A stretch of 7,304 nt of DNA from Microcaldota archaeon (GCA_026396355.1 JAPLWY010000064.1:1-7304), one strand, 5' to 3'; shown: positions 1 to 5,424, numbered from the stretch's first letter. The notes: a model not told the origin generated them from the sequence alone. Translations and numbers: made by a program.

Positions 1-487
1 CCGTGACTTGCTTTCCGAGCCGGAGCGAATCCAGCACGTCATTAATCTCATAGCCAAAGCCCGAGCATTCCCCGCTTTTGACCTTTGCCTTCAGCCCCTG
101 GGCCGCTTTCCTCGCAGCGCTTATCTCGGCCTCTCCTGCAAAAGTGACAATCCTTACTGTTTCTTTCATTGGCATGAAGTGCTTTGCCTGGCCTGACAAC
201 GCCCCGGAAGTGCGCTTGCCCTGGACCTCCTCATCCTGCACTTTCCCGGCGTTCCGGTTGGCGATCATCTCATTCTCGATTATGGAAAGCTTGTTTTTCA
301 GGGAGACTGCAAAGCCTATGCTGCCTGAATCGTTTGAAGACAATCTAAGGATGGATTCAACCAGCCCAACGGCCTCGACCTTGCGGCCTGGAGAAAGGAA
401 TGTGGTATTGGGAATGACTGTCTGCATGCGCTTTGCATAACCTTGGGCATCGGCTATCTTGTGCAAGTTGGAATGCTTCTTGTGCAT
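1..487 (-). CDS. Unrecognised protein, 5' part only (runs off left edge)
   Basis: An open frame of 162 codons reads leftward from an ATG at 487-485 to the window edge without a stop, so the C-terminus is missing. The start is supported by GGGGGTGA at 501-494, close to the archaeal Shine-Dalgarno consensus and 6 nt from the ATG, and by a TATA-like box at 531-524. The visible protein is soluble-looking, with no signal peptide or membrane span. It begins MHKKHSNLHKIADAQGYAKR and is basic at the N-terminus. A central part around SILRLSSNDSGSIGFAVSLK is followed by an alpha-helical, Ala/Lys-rich stretch (AEISAARKAAQGLKAKVKSG) and then GFGYEINDVLDSLRLG. Codon use resembles the neighbouring genes. 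I do not recognise the family and assign no function. It has its own promoter and is probably not part of the trxB unit upstream. Confidence 0.75.
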   Translation of the reverse strand, partial: MHKKHSNLHKIADAQGYAKRMQTVIPNTTFLSPGRKVEAVGLVESILRLSSNDSGSIGFAVSLKNKLSIIENEMIANRNAGKVQDEEVQGKRTSGALSGQAKHFMPMKETVRIVTFAGEAEISAARKAAQGLKAKVKSGECSGFGYEINDVLDSLRLGKQVT

Positions 488-523
488 CAATTTTCACCCC
501 CGTGCATTTCCTGCCACGAACGG

Positions 524-531
524 TTTAAAAA
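524..531 (-). promoter_or_regulatory. TATA-like box for the left-edge gene
   Basis: On the minus strand this reads TTTTTAAA inside the short inverted repeat GGTTTTTAAACC (533-522). A start point about 29 nt downstream would fall near 502, immediately before the Shine-Dalgarno at 501-494. That gives a short leader of about 15 nt before the ATG at 487. The spacing fits archaeal promoters. No clear BRE element is visible. Confidence 0.45.
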
Positions 532-549
532 CCTGCAGTTAGGGCAGAA

Positions 550-586
550 TCAAAAGCAAAAGAAGAAGCGAAAAGCAGGAAAAAAT
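550..586 (-). terminator. T-rich transcription terminator tract
   Basis: Read on the minus strand, this stretch carries a T6 run followed by several T3-T4 runs separated by C or G. It lies downstream of the small gene at 616-882 and upstream of the promoter of the left-edge gene. Archaeal polymerase terminates at U-rich runs without needing a strong hairpin. Apart from this tract and the TATA-like box, I see nothing else in the 488-615 gap. Confidence 0.45.
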
Positions 587-615
587 GGGCAAAGCAATCG
601 CGCGCCTTAAGCGTG

Positions 616-882
616 CTACAGATGCTGCTCTTTGTCCCCTTCCTTCAGGCTGCAGAAATACTTTTTGTCGATTATCTCCTTTTCCAGCTACCTTGCCCGC
701 TTTGCGCAGTAGAACCAGTTCTCAGGAGGAGTCTTGTTGGCCTTGAGGTATTCCTGCCAGCGCCTTGCCTCGTTCTTCAGCCCCTCGCTCAGGAAAGAAG
801 TGTTCAAAATCAGCGAAATCAGGTTGTTCACTGTCTGCCTGGCATCTGCAACATCCGATTTTATTGAATGCGTGCGCTTCAA
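616..882 (-). pseudogene. Small unknown gene interrupted by an in-frame TAG
   Basis: A TTG start at 882-880 lies 9 nt after the trxB stop. It is preceded by AGGTG, which overlaps the end of trxB, so translation is probably coupled. The first 64 residues (MKRTHSIKSDVADARQ...NWFYCAKRAR) end at TAG 690-688. The same frame then continues with 23 coding-like codons (LEKEIIDKKYFCSLKEGDKE, then QHL) to a second TAG at 618-616. Codon choice after the first TAG matches that before it, so the ancestral product was probably about 88 residues. The protein is helical and basic, has no membrane span, and has one Cys on each side of the TAG. I do not recognise the family. It may be a truncated but functional 64-residue protein (688-882), a recent nonsense mutation, a read error, or readthrough. 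trxB and two other genes here end in TAG, so wholesale TAG recoding is unlikely. Confidence 0.55.
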
Positions 883-891
883 TTTTTACAC

Positions 892-1806
892 CTATTTTTT
901 CCCCTCAAGGTAAAGATATGCGGAATACGCCGCGCTCACCGCCTCTCCCACACCCACAATTGCCTGCTTGAAGCGCGTGTCAGTCACATCCCCTGCAGCG
1001 AAAAAGCCCGGAAGGTTGGTTTCGGAATTCCTGCTTATCTTGACGTGCCCTTTTGAATCTGTCTCCACTCCTGCCTCTTTTGCAATTCCCGAGAGCGGAA
1101 CATGCCCGATTGCCACGAAAACCGCATCCAGCGCCAGCTTCTTTTCTCCCTTGTACGGCTTGTCCAGCGCCACGCCAGCCACTTTTTTCTCCCCGTAAAT
1201 CTCACTCACATTAGTATTGTATATTACCTCTATTTTCGGATTCTTCATCACCGAGGCATAGTTTATCGGCTCAGCGCGAATCTTATCTCCCCTGTAAATG
1301 ACATACACTTTGCCGACCAGTCCCGCAAGCAAAAGCGCATCCTTTACAGCAGAGTCAGACCCGCCAATAACTCCGACAGTTTTTCCCTTGTAAAAAGACC
1401 CGTCGCAAAGCGCGCAGTAGTGCACTCCCTTGCTGGCAAACTCCTTCTCCCCTGGCGCGCCAAGCTTTTTCCATTCAGTTCCGGTTGCATAAAGTATTGC
1501 CTTTGCCTCATACTTCCCGCCGTCGCTCTCAACAATGTAGTCTGCTCCCTTGCGCGCTATTTTCGCCACCTTCTCATCCTTTATCTCAACATTGGGGTAG
1601 GCGCGCGCATGGTCTTCCAATTTCTGGGCAAGCTCCATGCCTGTAATTGAGGCAAAGCCAGGGTAATTCTCCACAATGTGCGTAAGCGTGATAGTGCCTC
1701 CCCTCATCTCCCCGAGCACCAACACCTTCATTCCCAGCCTTCCGGAGTACATTGCGCCAGCCAGGCCTGCGCAGCCAGAACCGACCACGATGATGTCGTA
1801 AATCAC
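892..1806 (-). CDS. trxB: Thioredoxin reductase (FAD/NAD(P)H-dependent)
   Basis: This flavoenzyme passes electrons from a nicotinamide cofactor through FAD and a redox-active disulfide to thioredoxin in the cytoplasm. With the GTG at 1806 as start it has 304 residues, the usual low-molecular-weight TrxR length. Visible motifs in order are the FAD loop GSGCAG (9-14), the redox-active CALC followed by DG (131-136), the nucleotide loop GVIGGSDSA (145-153), and the C-terminal FAD-binding AAGDVTD (270-276). GTG 1806 is preferred over the in-frame GTG at 1815 because GGGTGG (1817-1812) sits 5 nt before 1806 and overlaps the earlier codon. Two oddities stand out. Cys replaces the usual Pro in the FAD loop, and the typical HRRxxxR NADPH-phosphate motif reads YRGDKIR, so NADPH preference is doubtful. 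The gene is divergent from nrdR and is followed 9 nt later by the small unknown gene. Confidence 0.93.
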   Translation of the reverse strand: MIYDIIVVGSGCAGLAGAMYSGRLGMKVLVLGEMRGGTITLTHIVENYPGFASITGMELAQKLEDHARAYPNVEIKDEKVAKIARKGADYIVESDGGKYEAKAILYATGTEWKKLGAPGEKEFASKGVHYCALCDGSFYKGKTVGVIGGSDSAVKDALLLAGLVGKVYVIYRGDKIRAEPINYASVMKNPKIEVIYNTNVSEIYGEKKVAGVALDKPYKGEKKLALDAVFVAIGHVPLSGIAKEAGVETDSKGHVKISRNSETNLPGFFAAGDVTDTRFKQAIVGVGEAVSAAYSAYLYLEGKK

Positions 1807-1843
1807 AAATACCACCCAAACGCCAGTATTCGCACAGCAACCC

Positions 1844-1856
1844 TTTTTATCTTATT
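1844..1856. promoter_or_regulatory. Shared AT-rich promoter core of trxB and nrdR
   Basis: TTTTTATCTTATT is the only AT-rich block in the 66-bp divergent gap. On the plus strand its first T lies 29 nt before the nrdR ATG at 1873, and that start has only C-rich sequence in front of it, so the nrdR mRNA is probably leaderless. On the minus strand the same block (AATAAGATAAAAA) lies about 30-40 nt before the trxB Shine-Dalgarno, suiting a leader of some 15-20 nt. A heptamer, TATTCGC, occurs on both sides of the core (1827-1833 and 1853-1859) and could be an operator half-site. Confidence 0.5.
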
Positions 1857-1872
1857 CGCGCAATCCCCCCTC

Positions 1873-2325
1873 ATGCGATGCCCCATCTGCGCGCACGGCG
1901 AAACCGACGTGATAGACACACGTGACTCAGAAGACTTCCGCATCAGGCGCAGGCGCCAGTGCGCAAAATGCAAGCGCCGCTTCACCACTTACGAGGAAAT
2001 AGAAAAGGAAGAGCTGTTCGTGATAAAAAAGGACGGCAGGCGCGAGAAATTCATCCGCCAAAAGCTCCTCTCAGGAATAGAGAAGTCCTGCGAAAAGCGC
2101 CCAGTCAGCCGCGAGAAAATAGAGGAGATGGCAGACTGGGTGGAAAGCAAGCTGCGCAAAAGCGGCAAGAAGGAAGTCTCCACCACGCAGATAGGCGGGC
2201 TGGTGATGGAAAGGCTGCATAAAGTAGACGCAGTGGCATACATCCGCTTCGCATCCGTCTATCGCTCGTTCGCGGACGTGGAATCATTCGAGGAAGCGCT
2301 CAAGAAGCTCAAGAAAAAGAAGTGA
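1873..2325 (+). CDS. nrdR: NrdR-type repressor of ribonucleotide reductase genes
   Basis: NrdR senses ATP/dATP through an ATP-cone and binds paired NrdR boxes to repress ribonucleotide reductase genes. This 150-residue protein has the normal family length. A zinc ribbon comes first, with C3 and C6 (MRCPIC) and C30 and C33 (RRRRQCAKC), followed by RRFTTYE (35-41). The ATP-cone spans about 48-136 and includes VIKKDGRREKF (50-60), EKRPVS (74-79), QIGGLVMERL (106-115) and the signature VAYIRFASVYRSF (121-133). The frame stays open upstream to 1678, but that stretch is antisense to trxB. The ATG at 1873 gives the canonical MRCPxC start and lies 29 nt after a TATA-like box. NrdR is mainly a bacterial family, so its presence in an archaeon suggests old transfer or patchy retention. 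No ribonucleotide reductase gene lies in the window. The gene leads a four-gene operon. Confidence 0.93.
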   Translation: MRCPICAHGETDVIDTRDSEDFRIRRRRQCAKCKRRFTTYEEIEKEELFVIKKDGRREKFIRQKLLSGIEKSCEKRPVSREKIEEMADWVESKLRKSGKKEVSTTQIGGLVMERLHKVDAVAYIRFASVYRSFADVESFEEALKKLKKKK

Positions 2326-2329
2326 TGAC

Positions 2330-2845
2330 ATGGATTCGCGCGGCAGGATACTTTTCATAATGACAAGCGGGACAATAGATTCCCGGTTCTCGCCCACGCA
2401 GGATGCCATTCTCACGGGCAAGAAATCCATGGTCCCTGGCTATCTCTCCAAGCTCAAGCTCCACGACGACTGCGAATACTTTGTCGCCTGCATGAAGGAC
2501 AGCCGCGAGCTTTCCGATTCCGACCGCGCGAAAATCCTCTCTGCAATAGAGAAATCAAGAATCAGCCGCGTAATAATCACCCACGGAACCTACACGATGG
2601 CGGAGACTGCCGCATTCATAAAGAAAAATCTGAAAGCGCGCGGCAAGACAATAGTGCTCACCGGCTCAATGGTTCCGGTATCCGGCTTTGCAGTTTCGGA
2701 CGCGCCGTTCAACCTCGGCTACGCAGTCTCATCAGCGCAGAAGCTCAAGCCAGGCGTCTATCTTTGCATGAACGGGAAGGTTTTCAGGCCGAATGAAGTT
2801 GAAAAAAACATAAAAAAAGGCCGGTTCGAGGCAAAAAAGAAGTGA
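2330..2845 (+). CDS. Single-domain asparaginase-like protein
   Basis: This 171-residue protein matches only the N-terminal domain of type I/II L-asparaginases, which run to about 330 residues. Motifs in order are TSGTID (12-17, equivalent to TGGTI, with the nucleophile-type Thr at 15), KDSREL (56-61, substrate-loop Ser58), THGTYTM (84-90) and IVLTGSMVP (108-116). The second catalytic triad normally uses the Thr-Asp of THGTDTM. Thr87 is kept but Asp is replaced by Tyr88. The C-terminal domain, which completes the active site across the dimer in full-length enzymes, is absent. Short asparaginase-domain proteins exist as a separate group, so this need not be a broken gene, but hydrolysis of asparagine is uncertain. 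The gene follows nrdR by 4 nt, and the AAGTGATG at the end of nrdR acts as a weak ribosome site. The C-terminus is Lys-rich (ends KKK). Confidence 0.85.
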   Translation: MDSRGRILFIMTSGTIDSRFSPTQDAILTGKKSMVPGYLSKLKLHDDCEYFVACMKDSRELSDSDRAKILSAIEKSRISRVIITHGTYTMAETAAFIKKNLKARGKTIVLTGSMVPVSGFAVSDAPFNLGYAVSSAQKLKPGVYLCMNGKVFRPNEVEKNIKKGRFEAKKK

Positions 2846-2849
2846 CAAC

Positions 2850-3698
2850 ATGAAACCATACCTGAAAATCGCGCTGTTCTTCGCATTCGTGCAGATGCTC
2901 GGGATTTACACAGGCGCCATCCTTTTCGAAGGCGTGAAATCCTACCCTGACCTAAGCTCAATAGCAGTCAACCCGATTGCAAACCAGAACGACCCGCTGA
3001 ACGCGCTGTTTTTCATTGCCCTCGTTCTTCCGATATTCTGGCATCCGAACATGGAAAGGGTGCTTGAGTCGGCATGGCCCGCCTCGCTTGGCGCAGCCAC
3101 TCTGCAAGAAAAAGTATTCTTCGCCTCCCTTATGTTTGGGACAGTCGCAGGCTTGCTGCTTGCCGCTGCAAAATTCGCAAGCGACAGGATAAAAAATGCA
3201 GCAGCGCTGATTTCGAGCGCAGGGGTGGGCGCGCTTTTCGGCTTTTCGCTCGGCTTTCTTCCCGCTGTCCTTTTCGTAATATTGCTTTCCATTTACGATT
3301 ACATCGCGGTCTTCAAGACCCGGCACATGATTGAGATGGCGCGCGAGCTTTCCACCCGCCAGCTTTCGTTTGCCATCACTGCAAAGGATGTTCCCGCACG
3401 CAGGAAAAGCGAAACCGACGAGGCGTATGTCGACCGCGCAATGGAAGAGGGCGAGCGGCTGGACTTGGGCACAGGCGACCTGTCTGTCCCGTTGATGATT
3501 TCAGTTTCAGCCTACGCTGCCCCCACTCTCGGACCAAACGGATTAATCTACGCGCTTGCAGTTGCTGCAGGCTCCACAATTTCGCTTTACCTTCTATTGC
3601 AATTCGTTTCCAAGCAAAAAGTCTTCCTGCCCGCGCTCCCACCAATCTGCCTGGGCGGGATGCTCGCGCTTTTGCTGGTGAAATTAGCGGGGTTGTGA
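2850..3698 (+). CDS. Presenilin-family intramembrane aspartyl protease (A22)
   Basis: This is a polytopic membrane protein of 282 residues with the three presenilin/signal-peptide-peptidase signatures. YD at 149-150 (SIYDYIAVF) supplies the first catalytic Asp, GTGD at 207-210 (LGTGDLSVPLM) the second, and PAL is at 261-263 (LPALPPICLGG). Hydrophobic spans fall roughly at 5-25, 50-66, 88-110, 116-131, 133-154, 210-226, 230-251 and 258-280. A charged cytoplasmic-type loop (155-206) lies between the two Asp-bearing helices, as in archaeal homologues. Such enzymes cut transmembrane helices within the bilayer, often signal-peptide remnants. The start lies 4 nt after the asparaginase-like stop, with AAGTGACA in front of it. 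The next gene, 2 nt downstream, encodes a protein with a cleavable membrane-spanning N-terminus and is a natural candidate substrate, although no experiment links them here. Confidence 0.9.
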   Translation: MKPYLKIALFFAFVQMLGIYTGAILFEGVKSYPDLSSIAVNPIANQNDPLNALFFIALVLPIFWHPNMERVLESAWPASLGAATLQEKVFFASLMFGTVAGLLLAAAKFASDRIKNAAALISSAGVGALFGFSLGFLPAVLFVILLSIYDYIAVFKTRHMIEMARELSTRQLSFAITAKDVPARRKSETDEAYVDRAMEEGERLDLGTGDLSVPLMISVSAYAAPTLGPNGLIYALAVAAGSTISLYLLLQFVSKQKVFLPALPPICLGGMLALLLVKLAGL

Positions 3699-3700
3699 AT

Positions 3701-4534
3701 ATGGCAAAACCGTTATTCAACATTAGAGGGCAGGGTGCCACACAGTTTTCCTGTTGGAAAACTTATTGCCCCTTGTCGCGCGGACAAGGGGCAACCGAAT
3801 ACTTAGTTCTCCTCGCAGTAGTCCTGATAATCGCGCTTGTGGCAATCGCTCTTCTCGGCTTTTTCCCTGGTCTTGCCGACGACTCGCGCCTGAACCAGAA
3901 CCGCGTGATGTGGAAAAGCAAGTCCCCGATTGCAATAATCGACGCGGTTGCAGGCGATGAAGGGCTTTGGGTGCGCGAAGACCCAGGCGCAGACGCAATC
4001 AAGATGACTCTGCAGAATGTGGGGGGCGAGCCAGTGCAGATTCTTGCGCTGTATACTGCCCGGCAAGGCCCAGAAAACAATCAGCCCCATCCATACTCTC
4101 TAAGCAATCCCAATACTGTTTTTGGAGAGATGGAACTCCAGCATATGCCTTTCAACTATCAATTCCTTATTTCCTATGCTGGGGACCCGGAGTATGCGCT
4201 TTACATCGCGCCTCCCCACGGCAATGGGACAAAATACACTCCCAACGGATATGCCGGCGATTTCATTCTCCAGCCTGGCGAGTCTGCCACAATAGGCTAT
4301 ACGATTCCTGACATATCATCCAAGCCCGGCACTAGCTACCCTTCTCGCACCTGCGGCGGATATCTCCTGAACAATTATGGCATCAGTGATGGCTCAGGGC
4401 AAAAAGGCAGGATATACGAAATGACCAATTTCCAAATCTACTATGCTTCAATAGTTGAAGGGGAAAAGACGGTCAAGTCTGAAGAAGGCACCCTCATGGC
4501 TCCATGCGTCCCTGACTTGGGCGATGCGCCTTGA
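3701..4534 (+). CDS. Class III signal peptide (pilin-like) secreted protein
   Basis: This 277-residue surface protein has an archaeal type IV pilin-like N-terminus. RGQGATEYL (27-35) is followed by a long hydrophobic helix (34-55), the pattern cut by EppA-type prepilin peptidases between Gly28 and Gln29, with Gln at +1 and Glu at +5. The remaining 220 residues look extracellular, with a possible N-glycosylation site (NGT, in HGNGTKY) and two Cys near the C-terminus (RTCGGY, APCVPD) that could form a disulfide. An earlier RGQGAT (9-14) lacks the +5 Glu, and 18 residues including Cys18 and Cys23 separate the two motifs. That insert is encoded by a double hairpin. ATG 3701, 2 nt after the protease stop, is chosen over the overlapping GTG at 3695. 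The gene ends 13 nt before a convergent gene. It is probably a minor pilin or surface subunit; the large domain is not recognised. Confidence 0.85.
   Translation: MAKPLFNIRGQGATQFSCWKTYCPLSRGQGATEYLVLLAVVLIIALVAIALLGFFPGLADDSRLNQNRVMWKSKSPIAIIDAVAGDEGLWVREDPGADAIKMTLQNVGGEPVQILALYTARQGPENNQPHPYSLSNPNTVFGEMELQHMPFNYQFLISYAGDPEYALYIAPPHGNGTKYTPNGYAGDFILQPGESATIGYTIPDISSKPGTSYPSRTCGGYLLNNYGISDGSGQKGRIYEMTNFQIYYASIVEGEKTVKSEEGTLMAPCVPDLGDAP
3744..3794 (+). repeat. Tandem double hairpin inside the signal-peptide coding region
   Basis: Two perfect inverted repeats lie 2 nt apart. The first (3744-3763) is AGTTTTCC, loop TGTT, GGAAAACT. The second (3766-3794) has a 12-bp stem TTGCCCCTTGTC / GACAAGGGGCAA around a GCGCG loop. 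The block is 51 nt, a multiple of three, so the reading frame is kept, and it encodes most of the 18 residues between the two RGQGAT copies. It may be a small inserted palindromic element or an mRNA structure near the start of the gene. Confidence 0.8.
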
Positions 4535-4547
4535 TTGCAAAAGAAGA

Positions 4548-4778
4548 CTACATCTGCGGCGTTGGCAGCTCGATTGATGCAATGAACCCCTTTGCCTGCT
4601 TGTCGCTGCCAGTTCCAGAATAAATAATCTGAATTTTGTCCCAAGTGTTCGGGCTCATGTCCCACGAGGCGATTTCATTGAGGCTGCGCTTGAGCATGCC
4701 GAATTCCTCCTGCGCCTTGCCGCTGAGCGCGGCTGCGGGAGCTACCGGGGCTGCCATGCGGGGAGCTGTGATTGCCAT
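4548..4778 (-). CDS. Small unknown protein, 76 residues
   Basis: The frame uses codons like its neighbours and gives a plausible soluble protein. An Ala/Pro-rich N-terminus (MAITAPRMAAPVAPAAALSG) leads into a helical stretch (KAQEEFGMLKRSLNEIASWD), then MSPNTWDKIQIIYSGTGSDK and a short tail ending PTPQM. There is no Cys and no membrane span. ATG 4778 is preferred because a TATA-like TTAAAA starts 28 nt upstream, matching the leaderless spacing of two other genes here. ATG 4784, two codons earlier and with GTGG close in front, is the alternative. I do not recognise the family. It diverges from the TPR gene at 4830 and converges with the pilin-like gene. Its reality rests on codon use and promoter context only. 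Confidence 0.6.
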   Translation of the reverse strand: MAITAPRMAAPVAPAAALSGKAQEEFGMLKRSLNEIASWDMSPNTWDKIQIIYSGTGSDKQAKGFIASIELPTPQM

Positions 4779-4800
4779 GCGCATAATACCACTGTCAAAC

Positions 4801-4806
4801 TTTTAA
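4801..4806. promoter_or_regulatory. Bidirectional TATA-like palindrome TTTTAA
   Basis: In the 51-bp gap between divergent genes, TTTTAA reads TTAAAA on the other strand. It lies 29 nt before the ATG of the TPR gene (4830) and 28 nt before the ATG at 4778. Neither start has a convincing Shine-Dalgarno in front (the TPR gene has only AATTAAGCACC), so both transcripts are probably leaderless and share one promoter core. Confidence 0.45.
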
Positions 4807-4829
4807 CCTTTTCCGGCGAATTAAGCACC

Positions 4830-5369
4830 ATGGTGGACGAGCTTGAGGAGCAGATGGTTGCGCGCGCCGAGGAGCTTACTGAGGAGAAGAAGGGCGACGA
4901 GGCAGTGGAAACCGCAACCGAGCTTTCCAAAATCGACCCCAATGACGCAATAGTCTGGTTCGTGAAGGGAAAAGCCCACTACATTGACCGCCAGTTTGAC
5001 GATGCGCTTGCCTGCTTCTCAAAAGCAGCCGAGATAGACAGGGAAAACCCGGCGATTTGGCACATGATGGGCTATTGCCTGATAACCATGAACAACCTTC
5101 CAAAGGCAGAAGAGTGCCTTGAATACGTAAAGGCAATGCAGCCTGCAAACGCAGAGGCCATCTGCGCGCTTGGTATCTGCCAGGTAATGCAGGAAAAAAC
5201 GCAGGCCGCGCGCCCGAATTTTGATGATGCCATTGCAATCAACAAGAAAGTCGCAATCCACATGTTCGAGCATTTCTACGAGAACTACTTCTCACTCTCA
5301 AAAACCGCATCCGCAGGCTCCAAGGCGATGATTGAGCGCGTGCTTGAGACGATAAAGCTGGTGCGCTAG
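4830..5369 (+). CDS. Tetratricopeptide (TPR) repeat protein
   Basis: This soluble, acidic protein of 179 residues is built almost entirely of TPR helices. Four repeats can be placed at about 6-39, 40-73 (IVWFVKGKAHYIDRQFDDAL...), 74-107 (PAIWHMMGYCLITMNNLPKA...) and 108-141 (AEAICALGICQVMQEKTQAA...), each with the G/A-A-P spacing typical of TPRs. A C-terminal helix, which may cap the array, follows. TPR arrays are protein-interaction scaffolds and no catalytic domain is present, so the partner cannot be told from sequence. The ATG at 4830 is chosen because the TATA-like box at 4801 is 29 nt upstream and no longer in-frame start fits. A second, shorter TPR-like gene follows 119 nt downstream, separated by hairpins. 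Confidence 0.85.
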   Translation: MVDELEEQMVARAEELTEEKKGDEAVETATELSKIDPNDAIVWFVKGKAHYIDRQFDDALACFSKAAEIDRENPAIWHMMGYCLITMNNLPKAEECLEYVKAMQPANAEAICALGICQVMQEKTQAARPNFDDAIAINKKVAIHMFEHFYENYFSLSKTASAGSKAMIERVLETIKLVR

Positions 5370-5393
5370 CTTCTTTTCGGGGAAGTACGGCTG

Positions 5394-5405
5394 CTTTTTA
5401 TCTTA
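5394..5405 (+). promoter_or_regulatory. 12-mer CTTTTTATCTTA shared with the nrdR promoter
   Basis: The same 12 bases occur at 1843-1854, where they form the nrdR promoter core. Here they lie 25 nt after the TPR gene stop. They may be a distal promoter for the gene at 5489, in which case transcription would start near 5424, or simply the T-rich terminator of the upstream gene. The proximal TATA-like box at 5447 has the better spacing to the Shine-Dalgarno. Confidence 0.3.
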
Positions 5406-5424
5406 GTGGAACTGCAGTTCCACT
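5405..5424. repeat. Perfect 20-bp palindrome
   Basis: AGTGGAACTGCAGTTCCACT is fully self-complementary, with no spacer. It is the first member of a tandem pair of inverted repeats in the gap between the two TPR-like genes. It lies just after the T-rich 12-mer and before the proximal TATA-like box, so it could be an operator for a dimeric repressor or the first half of a double-hairpin element. Confidence 0.75.

Noticed and set aside
78..440. Plus-strand reading frame of 120 codons
   Set aside because: It is antisense to the left-edge gene, which has a good Shine-Dalgarno, a TATA-like box and better codon use.
616..882. Firm call of a pyrrolysine protein
   Set aside because: No pyl genes are visible and three neighbouring genes use TAG as a normal stop, so a nonsense mutation or read error is simpler.
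1678..1872. N-terminal extension of NrdR by 65 residues
   Set aside because: The extra stretch is antisense to the conserved start of trxB, and the family begins with MRCPxC, which matches the ATG at 1873 exactly.
3376..3741. Minus-strand reading frame of 121 codons rich in Arg and Pro
   Set aside because: It is antisense to the presenilin catalytic region and arises from the GC bias of that gene.
3744..3794. Transcription terminator inside the pilin-like gene
   Set aside because: No T-run follows the hairpins, and a long conserved reading frame continues beyond them.
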